Notes under the pieces: generated by a model
The model's database searches: none
Told to the model about the DNA's origin: nothing
Seen by the model: only the letters and a program-made list of their open reading frames with translations
DNA from: DAINBT01 sp036732785
GTDB lineage: Bacteria > Planctomycetota > Phycisphaerae > Sedimentisphaerales > SM23-30
Direction: 5' to 3'
Assembly (NCBI GenBank): GCA_964537505.1
Contig: CAZICK010000055.1
Span: 1 to 25,931 of the forward strand
DNA length: 25,931 nucleotides
In this document: one piece after another, positions 16,598 to 23,026 of the stretch
How the letters are laid out: each line of letters starts with the position of its first letter
Position numbering within the stretch: position 1 is the first letter of the stretch
Position numbers and translations under genes: made by a program

Positions 16598-17425
16598 TTA
16601 CAGTACTTCGTTGGCGGAGCCGCTACGGAAACCCTGCAGATCGAGACTGACGTAGGTGAAACCCAACTTTTTGAAAAACGCCACGATTTCATTGCGGCGA
16701 TCATTTTTTACCAGTTCGGGGATTTTATCGACTGGCACTTCGATCCGGGCCATGTTGCCGTGATGGCGCACCCGCAGTTCGTACAGTCCTGTGCTGCGCA
16801 GGAATTTTTCTGCCTTTTCGATTTGTTTGAGTCGTTCGGGAGTGATTTCCAGGCCGTAGGCCATTCTGCTGGCCAGGCACGGCTGAGCGGGTTTGTTCCA
16901 TGTGGCGAGGGCCAGATCTTTACTTAAAACACGTATGTCATCTTTGTTCAAGCCGGCTTCTGCGATGGGGTTTTTGACGTCGAATTTTTTGGCCGCCCGC
17001 AGACCCGGGCGGAAATCGCCGAGATCATCGGCGTTAGTGCCGCATAGGACCGCATCGTAATGGCCCTGCTGCGCTATTTTGTTCAGAAGCTGATACAGCT
17101 CTAATTTGCAGTAAAAACAGCGGTCGGCGGAATTGGCGGTATAATTTGGGTTTGACATTTCACGGGGATAAACGATTTGGACCTCGGCTCCAATTTGCCG
17201 GGCGATTTCGCCGGCCGTTTCGAGTTCACTGCCGGCCAGCGACTCACTTGCACCAATACAAGCCAATACGTTTTGCCTGCCCAGGCAATCGACGGCAACC
17301 TTAAGCAGAAAAGTACTATCTACTCCGCCGGAATAAGCCACAAGCACCTTTCGGCAGGAATTGAGAATCTCCTGCAGTTTTCGATACTTGGTGGCAAGCT
17401 GTTTTTTTGTCGTGGCGTTTGCCAT
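16598..17425 (-). CDS. larE: ATP-dependent sacrificial sulfur transferase LarE
   Basis: A 275-residue PP-loop protein. The ATP pyrophosphatase loop is SGGVDS (32-37). C183 in QPCLASR corresponds to the cysteine that donates its sulfur in Lactobacillus LarE, and a CFYCK pair (103-107) is also present. LarE adds sulfur to the pyridinium dithiocarboxylate precursor of the nickel-pincer cofactor used by lactate racemase. larA, larB and larC are not in the window, so the partner genes, if any, lie elsewhere. The gene converges with the plus-strand cluster. Confidence 0.9.
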   Translation of the reverse strand: MANATTKKQLATKYRKLQEILNSCRKVLVAYSGGVDSTFLLKVAVDCLGRQNVLACIGASESLAGSELETAGEIARQIGAEVQIVYPREMSNPNYTANSADRCFYCKLELYQLLNKIAQQGHYDAVLCGTNADDLGDFRPGLRAAKKFDVKNPIAEAGLNKDDIRVLSKDLALATWNKPAQPCLASRMAYGLEITPERLKQIEKAEKFLRSTGLYELRVRHHGNMARIEVPVDKIPELVKNDRRNEIVAFFKKLGFTYVSLDLQGFRSGSANEVL

Positions 17426-17539
17426 TTGTATTTATACTTTTTTTTGCAGATGAAACTGTCCAGTTAGCGGTTTTCCACCATGTTTTTGGCAACTCTTTTG
17501 CCAAAAAGGTTTCCAAACATTCTCATTTTGAATGGATAC

Positions 17540-17568
17540 AATATAACAAATCTCGTATTCGGATTCAA
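17540..17568 (-). promoter_or_regulatory. Promoter for larE
   Basis: On the minus strand, TTGAAT (17563-17568) and TATATT (17540-17545) are separated by 17 bp, about 115 bases upstream of the larE ATG. No convincing gene was seen in 17426-17642. Confidence 0.5.
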
Positions 17569-17642
17569 GTCCTGTATCTTGTTGAAAGTTGTAACTTTTG
17601 GTTAACTTTGGCATCCAAACTGCTATTATGATAATGATGAGT

Positions 17643-17720
17643 TTAACCGATTTTGTCCATGGCATCGGCGGCGCCGGTTACGATCAGGTTGCAGATGAGT
17701 TCATCCGCCAATTTTACCAT
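17643..17720 (-). CDS. Candidate 25-residue ORF overlapping the 54-residue ORF
   Basis: Encodes 25 residues (MVKLADELICNLIVTGAADA, then MDKIG) from an ATG preceded by GAGG six bases upstream. It overlaps the end of the 17701-17865 frame by 20 bases in a different frame. It is either a coupled tiny gene or the true C-terminus of the upstream frame after a one-base shift. Unrecognised. Confidence 0.35.
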   Translation of the reverse strand: MVKLADELICNLIVTGAADAMDKIG

Positions 17721-17865
17721 ATTGAACCTCATCGTCATCTTTAATGAATACTGACCTGAGAACCGAATCGCTCTTGCCGGAGGTTTTACTTTTGGCCGTG
17801 ATTTCGGTTTTAGTCTTTCTTTTTGCCTCTGTTTTTGTTTCAGCCTTAACTTCTGATGGTTCCAT
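17701..17865 (-). CDS. Candidate 54-residue basic small protein, divergent from the S24 repressor
   Basis: Starts MEPSEVKAETKTEAKRKTKT and is rich in Lys, Thr and Ser in its first 32 residues, then ends with SVFIKDDDEVQYGKIGG. A GGAG ribosome binding site lies 10 bases before the ATG. It is transcribed away from the S24 repressor gene across a 155-base spacer holding three palindromes, so it is a plausible repressor target. The product is unrecognised. A one-base frameshift would join it to the 25-residue frame and give a protein of about 75 residues. Confidence 0.45.
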   Translation of the reverse strand: MEPSEVKAETKTEAKRKTKTEITAKSKTSGKSDSVLRSVFIKDDDEVQYGKIGG

Positions 17866-17922
17866 AATCGTTTTTCTCCAAATTAACTGTTGACCAAATC
17901 CATAAAATGCGGTACTAGTCTA

Positions 17923-17941
17923 GCATTAACGCTGTTAATGC
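17923..17941. promoter_or_regulatory. Palindrome 1: candidate operator
   Basis: GCATTAACGCTGTTAATGC: perfect 8-base arms with a 3-base centre. It lies in the divergent spacer 58 bases from the small-ORF start. Confidence 0.6.
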
Positions 17942-17945
17942 GAAT

Positions 17946-17969
17946 ATTACGCAGTGAATGTTGCGTAAT
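17946..17969. promoter_or_regulatory. Palindrome 2: candidate operator
   Basis: ATTACGCA (17946-17953) and TGCGTAAT (17962-17969) are perfect 8-base arms with an 8-base spacer. Confidence 0.6.
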
Positions 17970-17976
17970 CACGTAT

Positions 17977-17996
17977 ATTATCGCAAATGCGATAAT
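17977..17996. promoter_or_regulatory. Palindrome 3: candidate operator
   Basis: ATTATCGCAAATGCGATAAT: perfect 9-base arms around AA, ending 24 bases before the S24 repressor ATG. Its half-site ATTATCGCA resembles the ATTACGCA half-site of palindrome 2. Confidence 0.6.
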
Positions 17997-18020
17997 TTGT
18001 CAGCATTATTATTCATATTT

Positions 18021-19148
18021 ATGGATTTTATGATTCGTTCGACAAGCCGTATTGACGAGAAGGCGGTTATTTCACGGATTCGCCAACTGCGTTGCGATCA
18101 TGCCGGCAAAAGAGGTAAAGCCTTATTTGCCAACATGTTAGGCATTAGTTCTTCCACGTATAATTACTATGAGCAGGACCGTATGCCGCCGGCAAGTCTT
18201 CTTTGTGCTATCTGTGAGTTGACCGGGGCGGATATTCGCTGGCTGCTCACCGGAAAAACCTCCGGTAGTTCTACAGTAGTTCGCCCCATACCCAAACCGT
18301 TAGCTGATAAGATTTCAGCTTTGCTGGAGCGGGATCCTTCCGTCTGGACCTCCCTGAATGCCTTTATTGAGCTACTGGACGAGAAGACAACAGTGGAAAA
18401 GGCACTGTCCGATTCTCAGTTGCTGCCTGAAACTTCCGGGGAAATTGCCGCAAAACCGGCAACCCATGACATTAAAACCGCCGGAAACGGCAATAATGCG
18501 GATTCTCAAAAGAGTTTATCCAAGACCACGGACGATCCGGCCCCGGACCGAGCTCCTTCGCAGCCCCCCTGGCTGCCGGTGCTGGGATGTACGGCGGCGG
18601 GCATCGTCCATTTCTGGTCGGCAGATCCGCAATCATCCGGTAAACCTCTAGGCATTGTCGAGTTGGATCAGATAATTGCACATCATCGAAAAAAACAAAA
18701 AAGTCTGAAAGGCGATCATTTGCAGGTGCAGGCCGGAGCGGTCCGTTCCACCTCCACAGCCGTAGATCTGCCCAGGCTGGATGCCTGGCAGGTCAAGCTT
18801 GTACAACTGGCCGAGGTCTTACCCGATGGTGTTTGTGAGTTTGTCGAATGTTCTGAGATCTACCAACGATTTCCTGATGCCTTCGCCTTGCGGATTGACG
18901 GCGACAGTATGGCTCCGCGAATCTGTGACGGCGATCTGGTTATACTGACTCCCTCGATCACTTCCCGTAACGGCACTACCGCCGTAGTGCAACTGCGTGA
19001 CCAAATCGGAGTCACCTGCAAAATTATCCGTTACAGTGACGATAAAGTGCATTTGATCCCCGCCAACGAGAAATTCGATACCAAGATATTTGATCGGGAG
19101 CAGATAGTATGGGCGCTGGCCGTTTTGTGGCGGATTCGTTTACAATAG
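18021..19148 (+). CDS. S24-family self-cleaving repressor (CI/LexA-like)
   Basis: A 375-residue putative transcriptional repressor. The N-terminal DNA-binding domain (about 10-80) is CI/XRE-like (LFANMLGISSSTYNYYE, then ICELTGADIRWLLTG). The C-terminal part is a LexA/CI-type S24 protease fold with nucleophile S296 (RIDGDSMAP) and general base K334 (GVTCKII), 38 residues apart as in LexA. LPVLGCTAAG places a likely Ala193-Gly194 self-cleavage site, but it lies about 102 residues before the Ser rather than about 35, so an extra ~65 residues are inserted. A Ser/Pro/Asp-rich linker covers about 125-180. The start is ATG at 18021 or 18030; neither has a clear ribosome binding site. The divergent spacer with three palindromes suggests autoregulation. 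The inducing signal is unknown; DNA damage is possible by analogy. Confidence 0.85.
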   Translation: MDFMIRSTSRIDEKAVISRIRQLRCDHAGKRGKALFANMLGISSSTYNYYEQDRMPPASLLCAICELTGADIRWLLTGKTSGSSTVVRPIPKPLADKISALLERDPSVWTSLNAFIELLDEKTTVEKALSDSQLLPETSGEIAAKPATHDIKTAGNGNNADSQKSLSKTTDDPAPDRAPSQPPWLPVLGCTAAGIVHFWSADPQSSGKPLGIVELDQIIAHHRKKQKSLKGDHLQVQAGAVRSTSTAVDLPRLDAWQVKLVQLAEVLPDGVCEFVECSEIYQRFPDAFALRIDGDSMAPRICDGDLVILTPSITSRNGTTAVVQLRDQIGVTCKIIRYSDDKVHLIPANEKFDTKIFDREQIVWALAVLWRIRLQ

Positions 19149-19192
19149 TTTTATTTCGTATTAATATTATTCAATAGTAGAGGGTCATTATT

Positions 19193-20254
19193 ATGTTAGT
19201 ATGGTCTATTCGCTCAGTATTTTTTCTTCTAATTGCATCGGTAATGTTGTTGGGCTTTACAGAAGGCGGTTTTTTTGACTTCAAGGATAGCAGTAGTAAC
19301 GTGCAAGTCAGTATATGGTTTGCAGTTATTGGGTGTTTTGCTGTTGGGCTGGTTGGTTTTGCCATTGATTCTTTGGTTCCGCGAAAAAGCGTGGTCGCTT
19401 TGGCAGGCCTGTTCTTTGGCGTATTGGCGGGTCTGGCGATCGGTATGGCATTCAATTACATTGTTGGTTTACTCTACGATGCTTATAACATATCCGAGCG
19501 GAACGCTCTTTACATTGCCAGCCCCGGCATCAAGGCGTTGATTAATATTTTGTGCTGTTATTTAACGGTTATCTTTGTTTTGCAGACCAAGGATGATTTC
19601 CGGTTTATTATTCCCTATGTTGAGTTCAGCAAACAGACCAAGGGAGGTGCTCCGTTAATCCTGGACACATCGGTGATTATCGACGGTCGGATCGCTGACA
19701 TTGCCGCTACTAAAATTTTGAGTTCACCGTTGGTTATTCCGCGTTTTGTTTTGGGTGAATTACAAACCGTTGCTGATTCGGCTGATCGCTTGCGGCGTAA
19801 CCGAGGTCGCCGCGGTCTCGATATGCTCAACAAGATGCAGAATAACAAGGAGCTTGACATCAGCGTCGAGAACATTGACTTGTCGGTTAGTGAGAAGTTG
19901 GAATCGGTCGATCATCGGCTCGTTTCCGCGGCCAAGAAACTCGGCGGCAAAATTGTTACCAACGATTATAACCTGAGTAAAGTTGCACATCTGCGTGGTG
20001 TGGAGGTGTTAAATATCAATGATCTAGCTAACGCTTTGAAGTCGGTCGTGCTGCCGGGAGAATCGATGAGTGTCAAAATGATCAAACCGGGTGATCAACC
20101 AGAGCAGGGGGTCGGCTATCTGGACGACGGCACAATGATCGTGGTCGAGCAGGGACGTCGGTCCGTTGGCAAGACAGTCGATATAGTAGTCACTTCGGTA
20201 CTGCAGACATCCGCCGGCCGAATGATTTTTGGCAAGCTTAACGACACTGCGTAA
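19193..20254 (+). CDS. Membrane PIN-TRAM protein (YacL type)
   Basis: A 353-residue protein. Four hydrophobic segments occupy the first ~130 residues, then a PIN domain begins at PLILDTSVIIDGR (D158), with FVLGELQTVAD and KIVTNDYNLSKVA carrying further acidic residues. A C-terminal TRAM-like domain (about 285-350, MIKPGDQPEQGVGYLDDGTM, then VVTSVLQTSAGRMIF) suggests RNA binding. This matches Bacillus YacL and similar proteins found in many phyla, of unsettled function, presumably a membrane-anchored nuclease. GAGGG precedes the ATG by about eight bases. Confidence 0.9.
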   Translation: MLVWSIRSVFFLLIASVMLLGFTEGGFFDFKDSSSNVQVSIWFAVIGCFAVGLVGFAIDSLVPRKSVVALAGLFFGVLAGLAIGMAFNYIVGLLYDAYNISERNALYIASPGIKALINILCCYLTVIFVLQTKDDFRFIIPYVEFSKQTKGGAPLILDTSVIIDGRIADIAATKILSSPLVIPRFVLGELQTVADSADRLRRNRGRRGLDMLNKMQNNKELDISVENIDLSVSEKLESVDHRLVSAAKKLGGKIVTNDYNLSKVAHLRGVEVLNINDLANALKSVVLPGESMSVKMIKPGDQPEQGVGYLDDGTMIVVEQGRRSVGKTVDIVVTSVLQTSAGRMIFGKLNDTA

Positions 20255-20432
20255 ACAGATGGACGAGCTAACAAACGATCTGATGCACAGGTGTTCATAC
20301 CACTGCGGTATCAGGAGCGTCCTATAATATCAAACCGTCGGATAATTCGGTGTTTTGTTCTTCCATTTCACGGGAAATTCATGCTTCAGGTTCCTCCCGT
20401 CCGATGTTCTATTAGCCTAACAGACACCTAAC

Positions 20433-20446
20433 CAGATGCGCATCTG
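20433..20446. promoter_or_regulatory. 14-bp perfect palindrome upstream of the lexA locus
   Basis: CAGATGCGCATCTG is a perfect palindrome 59 bases before the ATG at 20505, in the otherwise featureless 20255-20504 spacer. It is a candidate operator, possibly for LexA itself, but no known LexA-box consensus was matched. Confidence 0.4.
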
Positions 20447-20504
20447 AGACCCGGTAGAGATTGGGCATCAGGCATCTTTAAGTTGCTTCAAGGAGCAGGA
20501 TACC

Positions 20505-21095
20505 ATGGTTTGCCGAATACAGAATGAAGATTTGGATGTTCCGGTTTGTAAGTTTGGCCCAGGCGGCCAATACGAGCGAATTTGGCCGGCGACCTCGACT
20601 AAGAAACCACAAGCCAATTCAGCCGGTTTGTTTAACCGAACAAAGGCCACCGCCGGTTGGTTTGCCGGGATTATGGATTACCTGTTGGAGGCTGTGGGTC
20701 TGCCGGATAAGCGATCGAAAGGTAGTCCCGCTGGTCCGGTTCGAAGGAATGATATCCGTACATCAATTTCCGGCGATTATATGGTTTTGGCCGGCCAATC
20801 GTACCGTTTGGTTGGGTTGTGGAGAAATTCTGATGAAAAAACAATCTACTCGGCAAAGCAGTTGCAAAAGGTCCGGCTCATCGAAACAGCACGGTGCGAT
20901 TCTGACTCCGCGACAGGTACAAATACTTCGTCTTATCCATCTCTGTCGCGTCAGCAATGGTTGTTCCCCGACCTTGCAGGAGTTGGCTGCGAAACTTCGA
21001 CTAAGCAAAGTAACAGTTTTCGAACATGTAGAAGCTCTCGTTCGAAAAGGGCTTGTGCATCGCAGTCCAAACAGGGCACGTTCTTTGACGATTGA
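20505..21095 (+). CDS. Candidate 196-residue ORF overlapping lexA
   Basis: An open frame from ATG with AAGGAG about 10 bases upstream. Its first ~110 codons (starting MVCRIQNEDLDVPVCKFGPG) look genuinely coding in composition and match no family I know. The frame then runs 263 bases into lexA in another phase, where it becomes Ser/Thr/Arg-rich and clearly follows the shadow of lexA. Possibilities are a real upstream gene with a long overlap, or one whose original stop was lost by a frameshift. Confidence 0.4.
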   Translation: MVCRIQNEDLDVPVCKFGPGGQYERIWPATSTKKPQANSAGLFNRTKATAGWFAGIMDYLLEAVGLPDKRSKGSPAGPVRRNDIRTSISGDYMVLAGQSYRLVGLWRNSDEKTIYSAKQLQKVRLIETARCDSDSATGTNTSSYPSLSRQQWLFPDLAGVGCETSTKQSNSFRTCRSSRSKRACASQSKQGTFFDD

Positions 21096-21552
21096 TCCAT
21101 CGGTTGCCCAGACTGGGGCGATTTTTTCCTGCGGAGGCGACGATATCGCCGGGGCTGGGGAGGATTCGTGGTTGGGCGATCTTGGCTGCTATCCACTGGT
21201 TGGCTGTATCGCTGCCGGGGTTCCACTGGAAGCCATTGAGAATCCAGACGTTCTCGATTTAACTGGTATGTTTGACAGTCGCGGAGGCACTTTCGCCCTG
21301 GTAGTCCGTGGCGACAGTATGATTGATGAGCAGATACGCGACGGTGATTATGTGCTTGTGGAAAAATCCGATTCAGCTCGCGACGGCCAAATTGTTGTAG
21401 CGATGCTGGAAACCGGCGAAGCAACGTTAAAGAAATATTATCGGCACAACAAAGGTTTTCGTTTGGAAGCTGCCAACCCGGATTTTCCGCCCATTTATGT
21501 AAACCAGATAAATATCCAGGGGATAGTTATTGGAGTGATTCGCCGTTACTAG
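20833..21552 (+). CDS. lexA: LexA repressor
   Basis: A 239-residue SOS repressor. The N-terminal winged-helix domain (about 23-88) begins ILTPRQVQILRLIH and includes SPTLQELAAKLRLSKVTVFEHV. The self-cleavage site is A128-G129 in GCIAAGVPLEA, and the catalytic dyad is S162 (RGDSM) and K200 (ATLKKYY). The Ala-Gly to Ser distance of 34 is canonical. RecA-stimulated autocleavage is known for the family. The ATG at 20833 has GGAG nine bases upstream. It adds about 20 basic residues before the usual N-terminus, longer than typical LexA. Confidence 0.93.
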   Translation: MKKQSTRQSSCKRSGSSKQHGAILTPRQVQILRLIHLCRVSNGCSPTLQELAAKLRLSKVTVFEHVEALVRKGLVHRSPNRARSLTIDPSVAQTGAIFSCGGDDIAGAGEDSWLGDLGCYPLVGCIAAGVPLEAIENPDVLDLTGMFDSRGGTFALVVRGDSMIDEQIRDGDYVLVEKSDSARDGQIVVAMLETGEATLKKYYRHNKGFRLEAANPDFPPIYVNQINIQGIVIGVIRRY

Positions 21553-21629
21553 AAGCGTAAGTATTCAGCCGTTTGCAATGGTTGATGTTGGTAACAAGTG
21601 TCCTTGACAGCTCAAAAACAGCTTCTTGG

Positions 21630-21644
21630 GCCGCCCTGTGCGGC
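21630..21644. other. GC-rich hairpin in the lexA 3' spacer
   Basis: GCCGC-CCTGT-GCGGC forms a 5-bp stem 78 bases after lexA. No T-run follows, so termination is doubtful. The rest of 21553-21772 shows no gene. Confidence 0.3.
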
Positions 21645-21772
21645 AGAGATATATAAATCCCACGTTTGCTATGAGATAAAACGTTGCGATTCAGATTAAA
21701 ATTCACGGCCAAAACGCCCCGACTATAAACATTGGATACATAATAAGAAAAAGGTGAAACTCAATCGTTATG

Positions 21773-21815
21773 AGTATAAATAGGCTTGACATTCGTAATT
21801 CGTCCTATTTATACT
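21773..21815 (+). promoter_or_regulatory. Promoter embedded in a 12-bp perfect inverted repeat
   Basis: AGTATAAATAGG (21773-21784) and CCTATTTATACT (21804-21815) are perfect inverted repeats 19 bases apart. Between and within them is a near-consensus promoter: TTGACA at 21786-21791 and TATACT at 21810-21815, 18-bp spacer. The right arm contains the -10 box, so a protein bound to the repeat would block transcription of the lipoprotein gene 50 bases downstream. Confidence 0.7.
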
Positions 21816-21866
21816 TGCTGTCAGTATTAATATGAACACATATTTTCACCGCGAAAGGAACCAGAC

Positions 21867-22274
21867 ATGAAAGAACACCTTCCCTTGCGACGTCTCGTTG
21901 GCTTTGCACTGTTTCTGGCGATGATCTTACCTGTGCTGTTCTCCGCCGGATGTCAGGAAGCCCCGCTGGCAGGTGAAACCTATCGTAAAACCGGAAACGC
22001 CTGGCCATTCTTTGCCTTTGAAAATACCGAAGGAATCGATGACAACAAGACCACATGGAGAAAAGAAAAGGGCGAAATCTGCCTGATAGGAACCTGGGAG
22101 AAAACGGAAAGGCGTGACAAGGACGGCTTTCTGATTCACCGAAAAAACAAAAGTGGCATTTTTCCACTATACATGGACGAACTGGAGGAAAGCAAAAAGT
22201 TCAGGGAACATAAAGGCTCTGTAACTATCTTTCCCTTCCATTCCAGACGCACCAAAATCGACCAGACGGAATAG
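21867..22274 (+). CDS. Small lipoprotein of unknown function
   Basis: A 135-residue predicted lipoprotein. The signal peptide is basic then hydrophobic (LVGFALFLAMILPVLFSAG) with lipidation at C29. The mature part is charged and hydrophilic, Lys/Glu-rich, and unrecognised. AAAGGAAC lies about eight bases upstream of the ATG. It has its own promoter within an inverted repeat, so it is likely a specifically regulated single gene. Confidence 0.7.
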   Translation: MKEHLPLRRLVGFALFLAMILPVLFSAGCQEAPLAGETYRKTGNAWPFFAFENTEGIDDNKTTWRKEKGEICLIGTWEKTERRDKDGFLIHRKNKSGIFPLYMDELEESKKFREHKGSVTIFPFHSRRTKIDQTE

Positions 22275-22345
22275 AGTTACCTTGACCTCTGCAACGACAG
22301 TTGTCGCCTCGGCAAAAACATGGGCGACCAAGATCACGGGAGAAT

Positions 22346-22528
22346 CTACAGCCGTTCTCCTGGGTGCATGTCACGTTTGTAGGTAGGTTTCTCATGCAGC
22401 CAGTGATTTTCCCGGCCCTGATGTCGCTTAGTCAAATCATCCAAATCTTTCGACAATTAATATCTCACCAGCCAGAGATGATTTCTGGCTACAAGCCATT
22501 TCAATTCGTCCAGTATTTTGGTATCCAT
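22346..22528 (-). pseudogene. Interrupted ORF inside the inverted-repeat element
   Basis: From an ATG with a strong GGAGGG seven bases upstream, the frame encodes MDTKILDELKWLVARNHLWL then VRY, stops at TAA (22457-22459), and stays open in the same frame for 37 more codons (LSKDLDDLTKRHQGRENHWL...) through the left terminal repeat to TAG at 22346. It may be a decayed element-borne gene with one nonsense codon, or a 23-residue peptide gene. It is too short to assign to a transposase family. Confidence 0.35.
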
Positions 22529-22623
22529 GATAATGCCCTCCATGGCAAATAGGCTTTTTGTCAAATTTACCTATTTTGCCATCCCGGAGGGCAAAATTCT
22601 ACCTACAAACTTGACATGCACCC
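22362..22623. mobile_element. MITE-like element with 25-bp terminal inverted repeats
   Basis: A 262-bp segment is bounded by 25-bp inverted repeats (22362-22386 and 22599-22623) that differ at one position and begin GGGTGCATGTCA. A second, subterminal inverted repeat (22535-22553 with 22570-22592, CCCTCC...GGCAAATAGG against CCTATTTTGCC...GGAGGG) forms a long hairpin near the right end. No target-site duplication is obvious. No intact transposase is present, so it would be mobilised in trans if at all. The family is unassigned. Confidence 0.65.
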
Positions 22624-22863
22624 TTTTACTTCCTGTTGAGCCTCTATCCGAGTAGTTCTGAAAACCCAGATAACATACGATTTGAGTGTGTTGTAACTTT
22701 ATTGTTTGCAATCAGTTAAGCCTTGTTTCTTGGCGATGAGAACCAGTCAATTTGAGCGGTGCAGTATCTTCCGGATGACGTTACGCATTCCTTTGCCTGT
22801 TGCAGCAGACACTTTTGCCTGCCGCAATGCGTTCTTTTTCCTGAAGTAAAATCATTTTTTTAA

Positions 22864-22896
22864 CAGTACAAAATGGCGATAAACACGATTGTACTG
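22864..22896. promoter_or_regulatory. 8-bp inverted repeat upstream of the sigma factor gene
   Basis: CAGTACAA (22864-22871) and TTGTACTG (22889-22896) are perfect inverted repeats with a 17-base spacer, 130 bases before the sigma factor start. It is a candidate operator. No clear -35/-10 pair was found in 22624-22863, which shows no gene. Confidence 0.45.
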
Positions 22897-23026
22897 GAGA
22901 TCTGTTTCAGGTAAAGTCCGGGCGGTATAGGATAAGCAGAGATGGTCACCCCTAAGGCTACTGGGCGTAAGCTGTGTCGGAAAAAGGGGTTAGGTGATTT
23001 TTCGAGAAGGAAGGGAGTAAATCGTT
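22897..23026 (+). other. Possible structured leader of the sigma factor gene
   Basis: About 130 bases without a gene before the sigma factor start. ACCCCT (from about 22947) can pair with AGGGGT (about 22985) around an interior stretch containing GGCTACTGGGCGTAAGC. A GGAAGGGAG ribosome binding site follows. No known riboswitch consensus was recognised. Confidence 0.3.

Noticed and set aside
17432..17665. 77-codon minus-strand frame with an Ile-rich segment
   Set aside because: It spans the likely larE promoter and lacks a good ribosome binding site; the overlapping 25-codon frame is better supported.
22911..22925. RNase P RNA-like motif (AAAGTCCGGGC)
   Set aside because: The other RNase P conserved segments and the required length are absent before the sigma factor start.
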